Source: Stercorarius parasiticus (taxonomy: Eukaryota > Chordata > Aves > Charadriiformes > Stercorariidae). Taken from it: 64,000 nucleotides of DNA. Location: contig VWZL01001371.1 in NCBI GenBank assembly GCA_013396915.1, positions 1,193,662 to 1,257,661 of the forward strand, written 5' to 3'. Positions 49,354-63,466 of the stretch are shown here, in pieces. Position 1 is the first letter of the stretch. Every line of letters starts with the position of its first letter. The notes beneath the pieces are model-generated. The model was given only the letters and a program-made list of their open reading frames with translations. It was not told the DNA's origin and did not search any database. The position numbers and the translations under genes are program-made.

Positions 49354-52300
49354 TTTAAGGAAAAATATTGTGACTTGTATGTAGACCCAGCCCAGAGCAG
49401 GATTGTGTTATGGCTTGTCCTGTACTCTCAGCAGACATTTTGAGACCAGGCTTTGCCTTCCTGGGGGGAGCACCCACTGAGCAGAGCATGCAGACCATGC
49501 CTTTCATCGGGTGTCTTTGCACATTCATGCAGTAAAGCCTATTATAATTTCAGACCTCCATGCACATAATATAGCTGCCCCCAGGAGCCAGCGGGATAGT
49601 GGCTTGTTAAGGCCTCTCCCAATACGAACACTAGGTGGGTCTAGCAGCACCAACGGGAAGCGGTTTTAAAGCAAACAGGAGATTCTCATGGTGCAGAGGT
49701 TGCAGCTGTGCTGCTGGAAGAACATTAGCATACCTGTGTTTGTGGGACAGCAGTTTCCAAACCTTCTGTGAATTTTGTGCTGAGAGTACATTTTACCCAT
49801 TCAAAACACACCTGGAGCTCCGTGCTAGCAGCTGCAGTCATCAGCAGCTCACTAGATGGTGCAAAATCTCTCTGAACCTCACATCCTCCCTGTGCAGAAC
49901 CTGTGACAGGAATTAGGAGCGGTTGCAAAAATTGGATAGACGAACTGTTCCATAGGTTTTGGTAAAAAAAGCTAATCATAACCCAATGACTAGTCAATTG
50001 AACTAAAAAAAAATACATGTACTGCAGTTCGTTATTTTTAATATTGGATTTTTAGTTTATTGGAAAATTCTCCACATTTATCAACTTTACCTTGATCTGT
50101 GGTGACTTACGATAAAAATGAGACTAAAACCATGAGTTTTTCCCAAGAAATGATAGGGTTATCATTGGCCTTCAAAAAGCCCTTACACAACAGTCATAAG
50201 TCCAAAAATTTTTGGAGAAAATATGCCATTAATGAAATGCCACGCACATTTGTGTGAACAGTGGGGATGAGAGTATCTGAACACTTGTTCAGTGCTGCTG
50301 GTACTCAGTTTGAACATGTTTACACATACACGCATCATAGATGTGTTGGTTCTGTACTGTCACAGCTCACTCTGAACACCGAAGGCCGAAGTGCGAGGGC
50401 TCAGGCTCTGCTGACCAGGCAGCCTAAGACTCTCCGTGCACGTCTGGACATTTACCCTCTACTGTGGGAAACCCTTACTGAGTGACATACATTTTTTTAT
50501 CTTGATTTTTTCTTTCTGGTTTCCATGTCTCATTGGACTGATGAGTGGTTTGGTGGAAGAAAGAGAGAGTGTCCCTGGAGAAGATTTCTAATTTTGCTCC
50601 CTGGGTGAGCAGAAACTTTTACAGAGCAGGCTGCAGGCTGATACTAGCGGAGGAGGGCTGGGAAAGGTCAGGGACCCCTGAGTCTTGGCTCTTTTTTCAG
50701 CAACTTTGCTGGTAAAGCCCCGTAGACATTCTAGGCTCTCTGCTTAAGACAAGAGACAGATCATTTCCCCCTCTAGATTTATAAGACAGTTTAAGGTTAT
50801 GGCATCCTTAGGACCCATGAGGCAGCCAGGATCTATGGAAATAGCTGGGAAAAGTGCAAACACAGAAAGTGAATAAATGCTGCTGGTTTTGTAAAAGCAA
50901 GGTCAGTTTCAGCTTCTCTCACCAAGCTGCTTAGACGGAAGACGTGCCTGTTTGCTGCAGGCATAACCTTGAACAATCTATACTTGGAAGTATAAGTCCA
51001 AGATATTCCGGTTTTACTATTTGGTTTTTAAACATAATATGGTCCTTTTTGAGGCACACATAAATATAGTGATGCTCCTTCTCTATGTCATATACAATAC
51101 CAGCAAACTAGCTGTCAAATTGCTTAAATTAATGTTATATGTAGCAGTAGATTTATTAAATTGTTCCATCTTGTTTTTAAATAAATTTTAAAATGTTGCG
51201 GTTTTAGGAAATCAAAGCTTTCACAGCAGTGGTGATTTTTTTCTTAAATTGGTGAGATGAAGCATTTAATTTGAAAAGTGACATCCACTGACAATTGTAG
51301 GAGAGTTTATACAAATAGAGCATTGCAGTTTAAAGTAGAAAATATAAATCGTGTAATGTCATCTATTTTCATACTCTGTTTAGACAGTCTTGCAGGCCAC
51401 CGAAGTACATTTTCTGGAATGTTGAATTTAGTTTTCTTTTATACCAGAGACAGATGAGGGGAAATCAGATACCTGCTAGGAAATCTTTTGGTGTTTTTGT
51501 GCCCCTCTCCCCCAGTGCATACTCAGGCAGGGTGCCTGCGATAGAGGAGGATCCAGGAATCCCAGAAAGGCCTTATTTGCAATGCAAGGTTAAAACACAC
51601 CAAGTTTTACTTAATATTCCAGTGTTTTTTATAGAAAGTGGAAACAGATGGAACAGACAAAGGGATAGTAATCATGTGTCTAACGCTAACTGGGGGGGGG
51701 GGGTTGAAGACGTTCATGCAGTTCAACAATTGTTTTAGAAAACTTACTGAGCACATTTATACCTCTTGGCTGCTGGCCTGACAATGCATTACATATGGGT
51801 GTCCTTGCAGAAGGGTGATTGTCTTGGATGGTATCAGAAATGGCTCTAAAAGATGCTTTCGTAGTCTGAAGCCGGATCTTAGTTTAAAGCAGGAAAAGGA
51901 AACACAGGCAACTGACTATGGTAACAGTGAGTAAAAGTCTGGTTCATCAGAAAATAATATTGTTTTTGTAGAAGACTTTTTCATATTAGAGAGGAAATTT
52001 GGTAGTGCCTTTCTTGGTAATTACAAAGAAAAGGTGACAGGAAGCACCATTCTGTGCAAGTCTCTACTGATACTGAAAAGTGTTTTAAAAGCTCGCATAG
52101 ATGTCAAGAACAGTAATATCAGAAAATGTCTGTAATCCAGAATCGTTACATGAATTATAGTAACACATAAATAGTGTATCTGAATGACAAAAATTGCTAG
52201 TTTTTCTTATTGAGGGAAATATTTTTTGGCATATGCAAGGTATGTAACATAAATAAATATTTTTGAAAAAAATACATATATAACAGCTGTATTATACTAA

Positions 52301-55300
52301 ATTATTTTTCTTAACCCATCATATCAAATTGCATTATTCCTGAGTCTGTTAGTATCCTCTGAACTCAGGTTTTGTTGCAGAGGATTTCTTTTTTTTTCAC
52401 TGCCTGCTTATACAGTTGATCCTTGTGAGTAAGGCTTTTTCCACATCTAGAATATTTCCTGGGAATAGTTCACTTCCTTTGTACCATGTGAGTACCGGCA
52501 CACCAATCAGACAGCTGGATTTTATCTGTTCTCAACTGCAAGGAAATTAGTTTTAAGAATTCCTCGTCTAAATCTATTCAGCATGCAATGTAATTCTTTT
52601 ATATTTGTATTGATACATTAATTACTAAGATAAAATTTATAAATTAACCAAAGCCAAGACTTCCATCCCTCTTTTGCTGTCTATTTTGATTTTTTTCTTA
52701 ACGGTGTCATATTATGCATCCTATTGCTGCTCAGCATTTATATGTATTTGGACTTTGTCTGACCAGAAGTTGTTTGATTTGACAGATTCTGTATTTGCAA
52801 CATCAAAATATGTTGCTATGGAAAAAATTACGAGTTCTAATTAAAAATGCAGAGGTCACAAGTTTCCCAGAACCAGTAGGGCATAGATCCTAGGAGAAAA
52901 GAACCACAACATAAAAAAATCCAGAGATATGTCAATCTGCAACTTTCCAGATCTGAAGGAGAACAGCAAGCATTCAGAAAAAAAACATGAGGCTGAAATT
53001 TTGATCAAGCTCTCTTGTGTTCATTCAGATGCTGTATGTCTCCCTTCCCACTGGCAAAAATATTCTGGAATTCATGCAGAGCACTGATATTTGAAACGTC
53101 ATCCTAATACAACTTAAAAAGAGGAGAGATAGAAGTTAGATGGAAATGAGTAGAGAGAGAAATTAGACCTGCCTGGTTATCCTTTCAAATCAAATACGAA
53201 TATTAAAATAATCTCCATGTAATGATGTTGAGTGTTTTGTTAACTACATGTGTCCATCTCTTCCTTTGAAAGTTTGTCCGTGTTCAGTTGTCTCATTGAC
53301 TTCTTTTCAATACCTCTTTAGTTGTTGAACTGTTTACAGTTTCCTCCTTTTAAAATTTTTATTTGTAACCAACTGTTGTGTCTATCCACTGCTTTTGCTC
53401 CAAACTCCAAAATCGTCAGTACAAGCGCAGGGTTGAGTGACAGGTGCCTGAGCTGCCCACACAATACCTCAATCAGAGCGCAGGATTTAAAAGCACCTCA
53501 GCTGTAGCAAACTCCTGCTCAATACCACACTGATATGAACACACCTGTTCTGTTCTACGTTGGAGAGTTCTGCAGTAGTGTGTTACATGACATAGTCAAG
53601 ATGTAACCATTTTTGCTCAAAATGTATTTATCTTCTAATTTTTTTACAGTGTTGGAGCTCTTGGTGCTTCCACTGCAGTCATTTTTTTTTCTTAAATGAC
53701 AAATACTCTGTAATTGCCTTCTAAGTTTGTGCTTTCTCCCCTCCAGTAGTAGAGCGAAGCAATTTGTCTCTTTGAACTCGGTTCTGCAATTCAAAAGCAA
53801 TGATGTGTTGCTACTAGAGCACGCTGCCACGTTATCTCCAGTTTCCTCTCAGGATAGCTGCTAAGTATATTTCTGTCTTATGGAGATGGGAACCTTGCAG
53901 TCTGAGGGGCCCTGCTCACCCAATTGCTCTTCTAGGTATAAAAAAATTTAAATGTCATTTCACTGATGACTGAGCTTGCCAAAGTACGGAATGTCTGTGA
54001 GCGCAGCACTTTGTTCTCCAGCAGGAAGGTGCTGTTTAACGGCAGGTCTCATTATGCACATGTGCAGCTTCTTGTGATCAGCCAAGACTCAGCCTGAGAT
54101 TCATGTGGCCCATAGAGAATCATTCTCGTGATTGAAGGGCCATCAGAAATGTTTCTTATATGTAAGCAAACAATTGGTTTTATGTATGTTTTGATAAACC
54201 ACATGTGAACTTTTGCTTAAGGTTTCAGTTATCTGCTAAAGATCTTACAAAAGGTACATCAAGAGACTCATAAGGTAGACTTACCACTCCAATCTAATGC
54301 ATGTATGCATATGGGATTTTACTTTTTTTTCCAGTTCCTACAAGAATTCTACACTTGTTTTATTGCTAGTGTTCTATGTACCTCACTGTCATGACTGTGG
54401 CCTCAGGCCACATCCCTTAAACTGAGGAGACAGAAAGTCAAATGGAATACCAGAACATGAAACTGACTTTGTTGTTAGCATAGCCCTTTTTCCATAACTA
54501 CAGAAACTGGCATTGGGATTGTGTATTTCAAAGCCTATATGCATCATTTTGGTCTGACAGAAAATGCCATAATTGATAACCAACAAGAGATATCTGCCCC
54601 TCCCCTTCCTTTTTTTTTTTGGGTGTTAAACTACCATATCTGGTTAGAACGAGGACTAGATGCCTTCATGGGGCCTTAAGAATGCTGATCTATAGTTTTA
54701 TGAATGTAAGAAATGTCATTCTTCTGTATTTAATGAGTTGTTTATATTTTTGAAGTATATGAACTGAGCTAATTACCATGAAACGTTCTAGGCAGATGAC
54801 TTGGAACTGTTCTATCATTCTTTGTTTTTTAATAAGGCAAGAAGTTTCCAGATAGTTACAGAATATTTCAGGATCAGGATCCACAATTAATGTCTTTCTG
54901 TTGAACTAAAGCAACGTCAGATCTTAACTGCCTTGCTTTAATTCAAAACCACAGTAGATGAGAATTCAAATGGCAGTTTAGAGGGCAACCATGCTTCTGC
55001 AAAGGTACAAACTTTACTCTTTACCCATTTCTATATTAATCATTTACGTTATGCTTTTTAATAAATGTGTGAATTATGCTCATCATTTAAAAATCCTTCC
55101 TGTCTAATATATTAGAGACTGGAAATAATAATTTTCTCATTTTTGTGTGCAGATAGTACAGATCTGTTCTCTATCATAAAGCAAAAAACCTCAACATACT
55201 ACAGTCATTCTACATGCGTGGTATTTCCATTTCCACATGTTAATTGTGGAAGTATTTTTATTGCGATGTCTTTCCTGTGAATTTGTTTTTTAAAAAAACA

Positions 55301-58300
55301 AGCAAGATACTCTGAAAGAGCAGTATCCCGAAGGGAAGCTATGGAGATCTTTTCTTAAGTTGAGTCTCCTGAAAAATTTCTCAGCCATGAAAATTTCTAA
55401 AAGGCAAGAAGCTGGAGTAAAACTGTTGCAGAGAGCTTGGAGTAACAGCATAGGCTATGTAAACTGATTTTGTACTAAAAATTCTGATTCAGTGTGTTGC
55501 TAAGTGCAAACAGAAATATTTTTCTGTTAGTTGCCAAACAAGCGGAAGACTTTCTGAGTTTCTTTTCACCATTTTGCACTCTAAAAAGGGGGGAAAGGGA
55601 GGGGGAATTCTGTGTAGGCTATCAGGGTCTGGTTCCCTTGCCAGGCTTGTTTTAACCCCATTTGTGTTTCTCCAGAGAGAGTGTAAAACCAGCATCAAGA
55701 CCGGCAGTCTCATAATTGGAACCCATTTTATTCACGTACAAGGCAACAGAACAATGTGAGGTGTTAAGCAAGGCATTCTGTCTTCTAAAGCAGACTAAGA
55801 TATATACTGGAAATTAAAATAAAATGTAAAGTCACTTAGTAATAATTCCATGTGAAGATTTTCACAGCAAAGTTGTGTGAAAGATATTTCTCATGTGCAC
55901 CGATGATTTCAGTTAATGAAGACAGTTATGTGAAAATGTTCTTATGTGATTATAGGATGAAAAAATCTGTGAAGTCATTAAAAGAACCATCCATTTCAAA
56001 ACAAACCATATAAGGCACATAGAATTCTACCCCACTGACATAGACTAGGCAGTAGACCGACACTTAAAGAAAAAGTCCTCTCAGAACAGAGAAGTATCTG
56101 ACCTTCCCTTTGTGCTTCCCTGACCAGGCTTTCAGCAGTGATCCTGTCACTGCTTATTTCATGAATATTTTTACACCTCTGTTCTGTATCTGTGTGTTCT
56201 ATTAGCAGGTTTTTGAAGGCTCCGAGGCTGAGGAATACAATGATGGTATTTTCACTTAGCTTACCTATATGAATGAGATGATATTTAAGCCACATGCTCG
56301 AAAAACCTTAGCAATCAATACTGAGTGGTCCTAGTCGCCCCTTACGGCTGCACCTGGAAGGAGCAGGCATACCTGGAGCTGACGGGCTCTGCTCTTGAAA
56401 AGGGAGCTGGAAAACTCATTTAAGGCCTGTTGAGCATAGAAGGCAGCTGTGGGTGGCGGATTTGCATCTAGTCAGCCCTCAGAGAGGCATTAGTTCCAGG
56501 TAGGGGCCTTGAAGGGTATTGACGGCAAGGGCAAGCTTTTTTAGTATCAAAGCTTCTTGGATTTTATTTTTTACCTTATTAACTAGAGTACTTGGGTACA
56601 AACTACAGCCAGTAGATCTCATGCTCCTCTGGAGAGGAAGGACTCTGGAATTCGGATTTTGTTGAACTGTATTCTTAAAACAGTGCTGCTGTTATCCCAG
56701 AGCCATGCTGGTGTTGGCTTAGAAAACTAGCTTTGTGGGTCACAGTTGGCCTTCGTGCTGGAATGTATGTCCAGAAAGTTAAATTAAGAGCTCTATCAAT
56801 ACTTAGAGGAGGTAGCAGGTAAATTATGACAAAGATGTGGTAAGAAGGCTTTTGGGCTTGAGCGAAACTGGTTTAGCACTAGCTCCAAGTCTAGGCAGTA
56901 AGGAGCACGGTAAGAGCAGGCTTTTGTGGCCCTGTGCTGAAATGAGAGGACTATTTAATGAAAGAGGAGTTACCTGCAATATGCATGAGGTCTGTCTGGT
57001 TGAAAGGGGTGTGGGATCAGTGTGTATCGGTGGGCAGATTGCTTCTCTTACTCTGTAAAGTTCTTGTAGTTGCACACATCTGACTGCAATCCTGCAGGGA
57101 CTCCTCTTTCAGACTCTCAAGTGTGTTTCCATTACTTTGTCCCTTGATGGTCAATGCTGACAGTACAGCGCAGACTATCAAATGGAATTGACAAACAGGA
57201 GCATGAGTTTGTATTGATTTCTGTGCTGTGACAGATTGTGCCACAGGCTAGTTTCAGTGTAAGGGCTAGAAATAAAATCTGGGAACTTCCCTTACTGTAA
57301 TGCAAGTATGAATCGCAGAAGAATCTGGCCAGTGTCTTAGCTAAACATGCTGATATTAAATAAGTCTTCACCAGCCTTTAAAAATGAAAGCATGCTTATG
57401 CAGAACTGTAACCAAACGCCTTTTTTTGGCTATAAACTACAAGTCAATTTACTAATTTCAGACTATAGATTAGATACGACTTGCCAAAAGTAACTATCAC
57501 AGCAGGTCACCATTGTGCATATGAGACAAGTTTTTCCAGAGGCTGTGCTGATACTATCGTGGTATTTTATGTTGTGCAAATTAATAGACTGTAAACTCAT
57601 TGCAATTTAGGACAAGTTAAGTGTCTTTTTAGTATGTTCTTAAATACTGTCTGACCCGAGTTGACCGGTTGCTTGTGGCTGTTAGTTTAAAAACACACAC
57701 TTCTTAACAAACTGCACTCGCTAGATTGGTGGCCTATGTTCAAATCAGTTGATTGGAAAAGAAATTTAGCCTTGTATTTGCTGTCTGCTGAAGCTGATCT
57801 GGTACGCCGCAGTCAAGCTGACCTCCTGAAAAACCTCCCAGTTTGTTTAAATTCAATCAATAATTTGCCATTAACCAGCATGCTGATCTTTGTTTTCTGA
57901 GCTATGTACAAGTTAGATGCGTATCTTCAGTAGACTTTCGACAAAACTTGCAATGAAAAGAGCAGTGTTTTCATTACAGTGCTCAAGCTTTATTCTGCCA
58001 GTGACGTTGCTCCTTTGTCATCATCCCCTATAAGAAATTCTGAATAAATACATGCTTATAGGTGCAGTTAACAAGGGACACACGGTAGTTTACCAGTACA
58101 TACTACCAGTAGCACATACCAAACTCCTGAAGTCCCGTTGCTTTCTGTAACCCTAACACCGACTGGACTAAAAACTACATGAAGCAGTCCTTAGTTGCAG
58201 TGCTTCATAAAAAAAATCAGAGCCAATTCTCATGTATTGAGTAGCTGTGGTCTTGTTTTTCATCAGTGCCAGTTTAGCATAATGCCATAATCTACAGAAA

Positions 58301-58894
58301 GAGACAAGTGATTTGGTTTTGTTGGGTTGGTTTGTTTGTTTTTTATGCAACAGATAGAAAAACTGCACGGAGTTACTACTGAGAACGTGATGGGGTAATA
58401 TAGAATTTGAATTATTTCCTGAAAGGGCTGTGCTTTAAAGCAACAGTTGTGACGAATATAAATCTTTAATTTTCTATTGTACTTTCATGCTGCTCTCTAA
58501 AGCATTTAGTAAATGAAAAAACGTATTAAGCAGTACTTCGTCATCAAAACACTGAGACAAAAGATCACTTTTCAGATTTGTCAGCATGAGATTATTTTAA
58601 TGAATGTCATGAATAATAGCAAGCTGTATTTCTTTTTTTTTTCCACAGGTGTTAACTCTGTTCTCCTATTAATATATATGACTTCCTTTACAAGGGATTT
58701 TATATAATTTGAACCAAATAAATTAATACAGGTGACAAATGACTACTGGAAATGTACTTTTAACATTAGTTCTGTACAGTCTTTTAAGCAGTGGTGGTGG
58801 TGGAATCAAGGGGGAAGGGATATTTTGCCCCTTGATTTTCATTTAGAGGTCGCTTTCTTGAATTCCTTTTCACAAGCTCCGAGTAACATGGTCT
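49354..58894. other. gene-poor stretch
   Basis: No exon chain is supported. ORFs of 60-99 codons occur on both strands with no motif. A 12-base G run lies at 51692-51703 and a GC-richer patch without coding signal at about 56330-56530. Confidence 0.4.
51692..51703. repeat. poly-G run
   Basis: Twelve consecutive G bases. Such runs often vary in length between individuals and sequencing reads. Confidence 0.9.
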
Positions 58895-58976
58895 AACCTT
58901 ATTCCTGACCCACTTCAAGCAGGAGCCTATAGACCTCCTTAGGTCCTTTCCAACCTGATTTTTTCCTATGATTCTA
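58895..58976 (+). mobile_element. CR1 LINE 3' tail fragment
   Basis: 'cttcaagcaggagcctatag', 'acctccttaggtcctttcca' and 'cctatgattcta' match the CR1 terminus in order and spacing. A GGT-rich stretch just upstream (about 58790-58803) may be the degraded 'gaggtggtggagtc' part of the same copy. Confidence 0.8.
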
Positions 58977-61900
58977 AGAACAAACACAAATAAAGTTCCA
59001 TACATTTCTATGAATGTAAGTAGTTCAAATTTATGGCAGCTATGCTGTAGTGATTTTTCTACACGATGCAGGGTCTTACTCATGTTTCTAACTTGCAATC
59101 ATTAAACTGGCCTGAAGGGATTAATTGATTGAATTTTAAGTTGAAATTCCAATTCACTGGCCACATGTAGCGAGCCAATGTTTAAAAATGAAACTCGGCT
59201 ATAGTCACTGCCTGTGCCCCAAACCATATTTCCTACTGACAGTGAGCCATACTAGTGACATGTGATGGTTGGCCCACTTTTCTCCAGGCATTCAGATTGT
59301 CCATTTCTTCCTTATGCTGATGCATGTAATTTTAGGTACAAACTGGATGATGAAACGCCCGCAAGTTTCCACAGTTTACTTGTTACATTTTTCTTCAGTT
59401 ATTCAAAGATACTCAAACTGTATCTTACACAAGCCTCTTAACGTAGAAGAGATGTCCCACTGGGGACAACATGGGAGGATATATGCGTACATTTTTACAC
59501 AAAGAGACATCTTTCTCAATGCACTTGACTCTAATGTGTCAAGCAACTTCAAATTTAGCTGTGGTGCTACAGAATGCAGCAGGCCTTTCAAAGACTTAAA
59601 AATACAATAGAAGCTTAAGCAAAACGCTTCAGATACCCTTGTGCTTGGAGGCTGGAGAACTGAAGACGCTGCCTAAGACACATTGTTTATACCCTGATCG
59701 CTTTGCCTCAGGCTCACTGAATCCTGAGTGCATTTATGAAGTATATTTGTTTTTGCCATGCTAGAAACAGTTTTTGTAATTATTTCTAGATGTAACTCTG
59801 AAATTATTCAGAATTGGAAGAGTGACCTATCGATAAACAGCTCTCATTTTCCATTGAAAGCTGCAACAGTCTAGGGAGTTGGTCTTACAGAACAGATAGC
59901 CTAGTGAATTTTTTGAGGCAGATTCTGTCATTTGAGGGACATATCACACCTGGTTTTGAGCAGACAGAGGTTGTTGACTTAAAACTCTTACTTCTACAGC
60001 TGGGAGAGCTGGTTCTGTACCGCTCTCTCAGTCGACACCACAGCTTTGCATGGAAAAAATCCTCAGCGCAGAACAGTGAAATGAAGCTGTCATTACTGAC
60101 CTTTAAGAACTAAAAAATTTCTGTGCCTGAGAGTGCCTCACTGAACTCAAGAGTGTTTTTGTATGATAGACACTTGAATGCAGTCAGTGATATCTGGATG
60201 CGTCACAAGTGTGTATTTACTCTTAAAATACTGAGAGAATAGCTACTTTAGATTGGCAGGGCAAAGACATCTGTGAATAGACTGTGTGCAGGCAATTTAC
60301 CATGGATAATATTTCAGGAAAGCGCTCTTGCGCTGCTATTCAGTGAGATTTGCATGCCTGCAAAATGTCTTATTATCTTCCTGATTCCTTTTCTCCTTCT
60401 CTCATGAATGAAGCCTCCATTTGCCTCAATGGCAAAGTCTCCATATTTGCCTCAATGAAGGCTTTGTTTTTGTCTTCAACATTCAGCACAAACTTTCTGG
60501 TGATCAGAATGAAAAATGCTATGACAACAGAGGTTTTTCTTCTCAGACTGCCAGTTTAGGAATATTGCTTACTGGCTTATGGAGCTGAGCGTTTAAATCC
60601 TTTTTTCCTCTGTTGGAAGATTATTTCCTGCTTTTGGAAAGATTATTCTGATACTGTATCTCAGACTTGAGGACTTTTCACTTTTTTTGGATACTTGGGT
60701 GTGTCATATTGCGTATGTTTTTCTTTGCTCCACACAGGACAAACAGGGAGGCTTGTTCAGCGCCACAAAGCACGAGCGGCAGCGCTCAGTAGCATTGCTG
60801 TGTTTTACTGACAGTCCAAAAAGAAGGGAGGAGGACCGACTTCACACTGCAACACTTGGTATTATAATCTATCTAATAGGGAAGTATATTTAACTGCTAC
60901 AATCTCTGTCCTTGGTCTTTCAGAGAAACTCAGTGGAGAAACACACACTTACTCAAGGGAGTTATCATATGGGAGCTTCCTGTAAATGTGTCTCCAAAGC
61001 ATTTTCTAATAAGATAAATAACTTGGGTGACTGTTCCCAGAGTCTATACTGATGTGCTGAGATGTTTAATTTTCTATGAGTGTGGGCTGCATAGATAATA
61101 GAGACAGACGATGATGAGGCTTTCTCTTTTTTAGCTCTCTGCTGCACTATGGGTTCAGTTTTAGAAAGGATTCAGTGTTAGAAGCGGTTGACTAGAAGCA
61201 CGTATTCAATGCAGTTGATCGGATGGCTGAAATATGGGAGAAACGTCTCAAAAGAGGACAGGGGAGAACAGGAGCTTTTGACTTGTGGAAACTTCTATTT
61301 CCATATTATCTCCAGCCTAACTGCAGAATAAATTATTTCCTCCAAGCCTTACTACTGTACAGATGTTACTGCAGATGGCACCATCTTTGCCAAAAAAAGC
61401 TTGTAAATATGCACAAGGAATGTAACCAGTTAGGTTTAACTTCCAATAACAGTTGTTCAAAACAAATGAAAGAATGCTACGTGTTTCAGTTTTTTTCCCA
61501 TACGTTCTCCCGCAGCTGGAATTCAGGGTTCTCCAAAAGAAAAACTGTGTTTTCACGCATCATCCCAGGCACTTATGGATAACATAATAGGAAGGCTGGG
61601 CATCTACTCTACCAGGGATCCAGGAAATATTTTCAAATTCTGTTACAGTAGAATGAAAACCTTCCTTGAGCTGTGTCTAGGGTCTAAGAGAAAGGAGGTT
61701 ATATATGGCATTATTTTTCTGTTCTCTGATAGAAACTATTGTCTGACTTTGCTACAGCCATGGCTTTATAATTGTTGGAAGTAATTTGCCCAGATTAATG
61801 CTCTCTGTTCAGTTCGTTTAATGTGACTTAATTTCATAACACTACAGGCTTTATCAGTAGTCAAAATAACCCCTGGAAAACCCCAGGAGGCAAAAATGCT

Positions 61901-63362
61901 TGACGAGTTTAGCTGTTGAGGCTGGATGATGCTGCTTCATGAAAAATGAAGTAATTGTTTTGAGGGAAAGAACCATCAGAAAATTACTGGGTCTATCAGA
62001 ATTCTTTGTCTTTCGTCAGTCATGTAATTCGGCCATAACTTGGCTTTTATTTTTATGTTTATCACAATGCCTTTTTTTGTGTCTCTGGTAATACAGGAGT
62101 ATTGTGAGTCTCCCCTAAGCGTATACTACAAAGTGTCATACAGTTAGTTACTCATAAAAAAAACCCCTCACTGAATTTTTTTATGGGCTTGAATTTGGGA
62201 TATTACCTATTACAAACACGCACATATAAAGGCACTCGTATTTTCTGTTTCAACTTCAAGTTGAAAGTGTCAGCTTACATAAGATCATAAAAGCTGCTGT
62301 GTTGTTTGATTATTATTTTTTTGTTTATTTTTCTTTTCCTAAAAAGAATTGCTTTCTGGCATGAACAAGTACCCTTAAGTGTTCTGCTCTGCATAGCCAG
62401 TATGGTTGTTCTCATTAGCTTTCTCTACATACTCTGTATATTTGTTTGCAATAGCTATAGCAAAGGAATTGTGAGTGGTTAGGAATGTTCTTGGTAGTAT
62501 CCTTTTATCCTTAGATGTGGTAACATACACTCTCAATTCTGCCCTGGAACCCATTTATACCAGCAATAGGTATCAGTCAGTCAACTGTCTTGCCTTTGAT
62601 CAGTCTGATGATTCTGAATGATAAAAGTAACCCTTGATTTGAGTTAATATAATCTCACATGTAATTCAGCATTGTTTTGAGACCTTTTTTCCTGAGGTTG
62701 GTCATACAAAGCATTGTTCAATGCTTCCATTCAGGATAGGAAAAGGCCTTTGGAATTGTAAATGCATTAAACCTGTTAATAGTGTAGGAGACTTCTCAGA
62801 AATACCATTTTTCAAACAGAAGCTACTAATCTGCNTGTAAAACAACTGTAGCAGCATTTCCAGGTTTTCACCTGGCTTAAGTGGTTATTGCTTTGGGTTG
62901 ATGGTTTAGCCCTCAGTGTTTGCCGTATATTGCCAGTTTATGACTTACAGGATATTGCTGTGATCAATGGCTTATGGTTTATCGATTACTGTACCCTCAG
63001 TCCTCATGCTTTATCATTTAGGATTCATACTCAATGTTTAGCATTTTGTGGTTTGCTAAAGTAAATTATAAACTCCTGAAAGATATAACTCTTGGACTCC
63101 AACCCTTAAGTAAGATATGTAGTCTTCTCCCCTCACTATCCAGGGTTCATCTCTCTGTGGTCTGATTCAAGACCTGGTTTTGATAGCTTCATTACATGCA
63201 CTCAAACTTCTCAGGAAATTGCTAAGTTGTTAGAGAGCTGTAAGGAAGTATATACTGTATAGCCATGCAAGATAGTGGAAGCACAGACGTGAGCCTGAAA
63301 TGGGGCTAGGTAGCACCTCAAGGTTTTGAGAAAGAGGGTTTGTGGTGGTTACCCACCCACAG
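58977..63362. other. gene-poor stretch
   Basis: AT-rich DNA with ORFs up to 119 codons (61223-61582) lacking recognisable motifs. It holds a short direct repeat at 60415-60457 and an unresolved base at 62835. Confidence 0.4.
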
Positions 63363-63466
63363 AAAGCACTGAAATAGTAAAAATCTCAATAATTTTGAAG
63401 GAAAACTTGAGGAATTGCCAGCTAGCGTCTCAGGAACACCAGGAGCAGAAGCCAGTCTTTCTCTGA
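63363..63466 (+). CDS. possible terminal exon
   Basis: The acceptor is 'gttacccacccacag'. Entering with two bases the frame reads STEIVKISIILKENLRNCQL and on to KPVFL before TGA at 63464-63466. The Lys/Glu/Leu pattern is helix-like. Another plus frame and the minus strand are also open through part of this GC-richer stretch (63415-63520), so frame and strand are uncertain. Confidence 0.2.
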
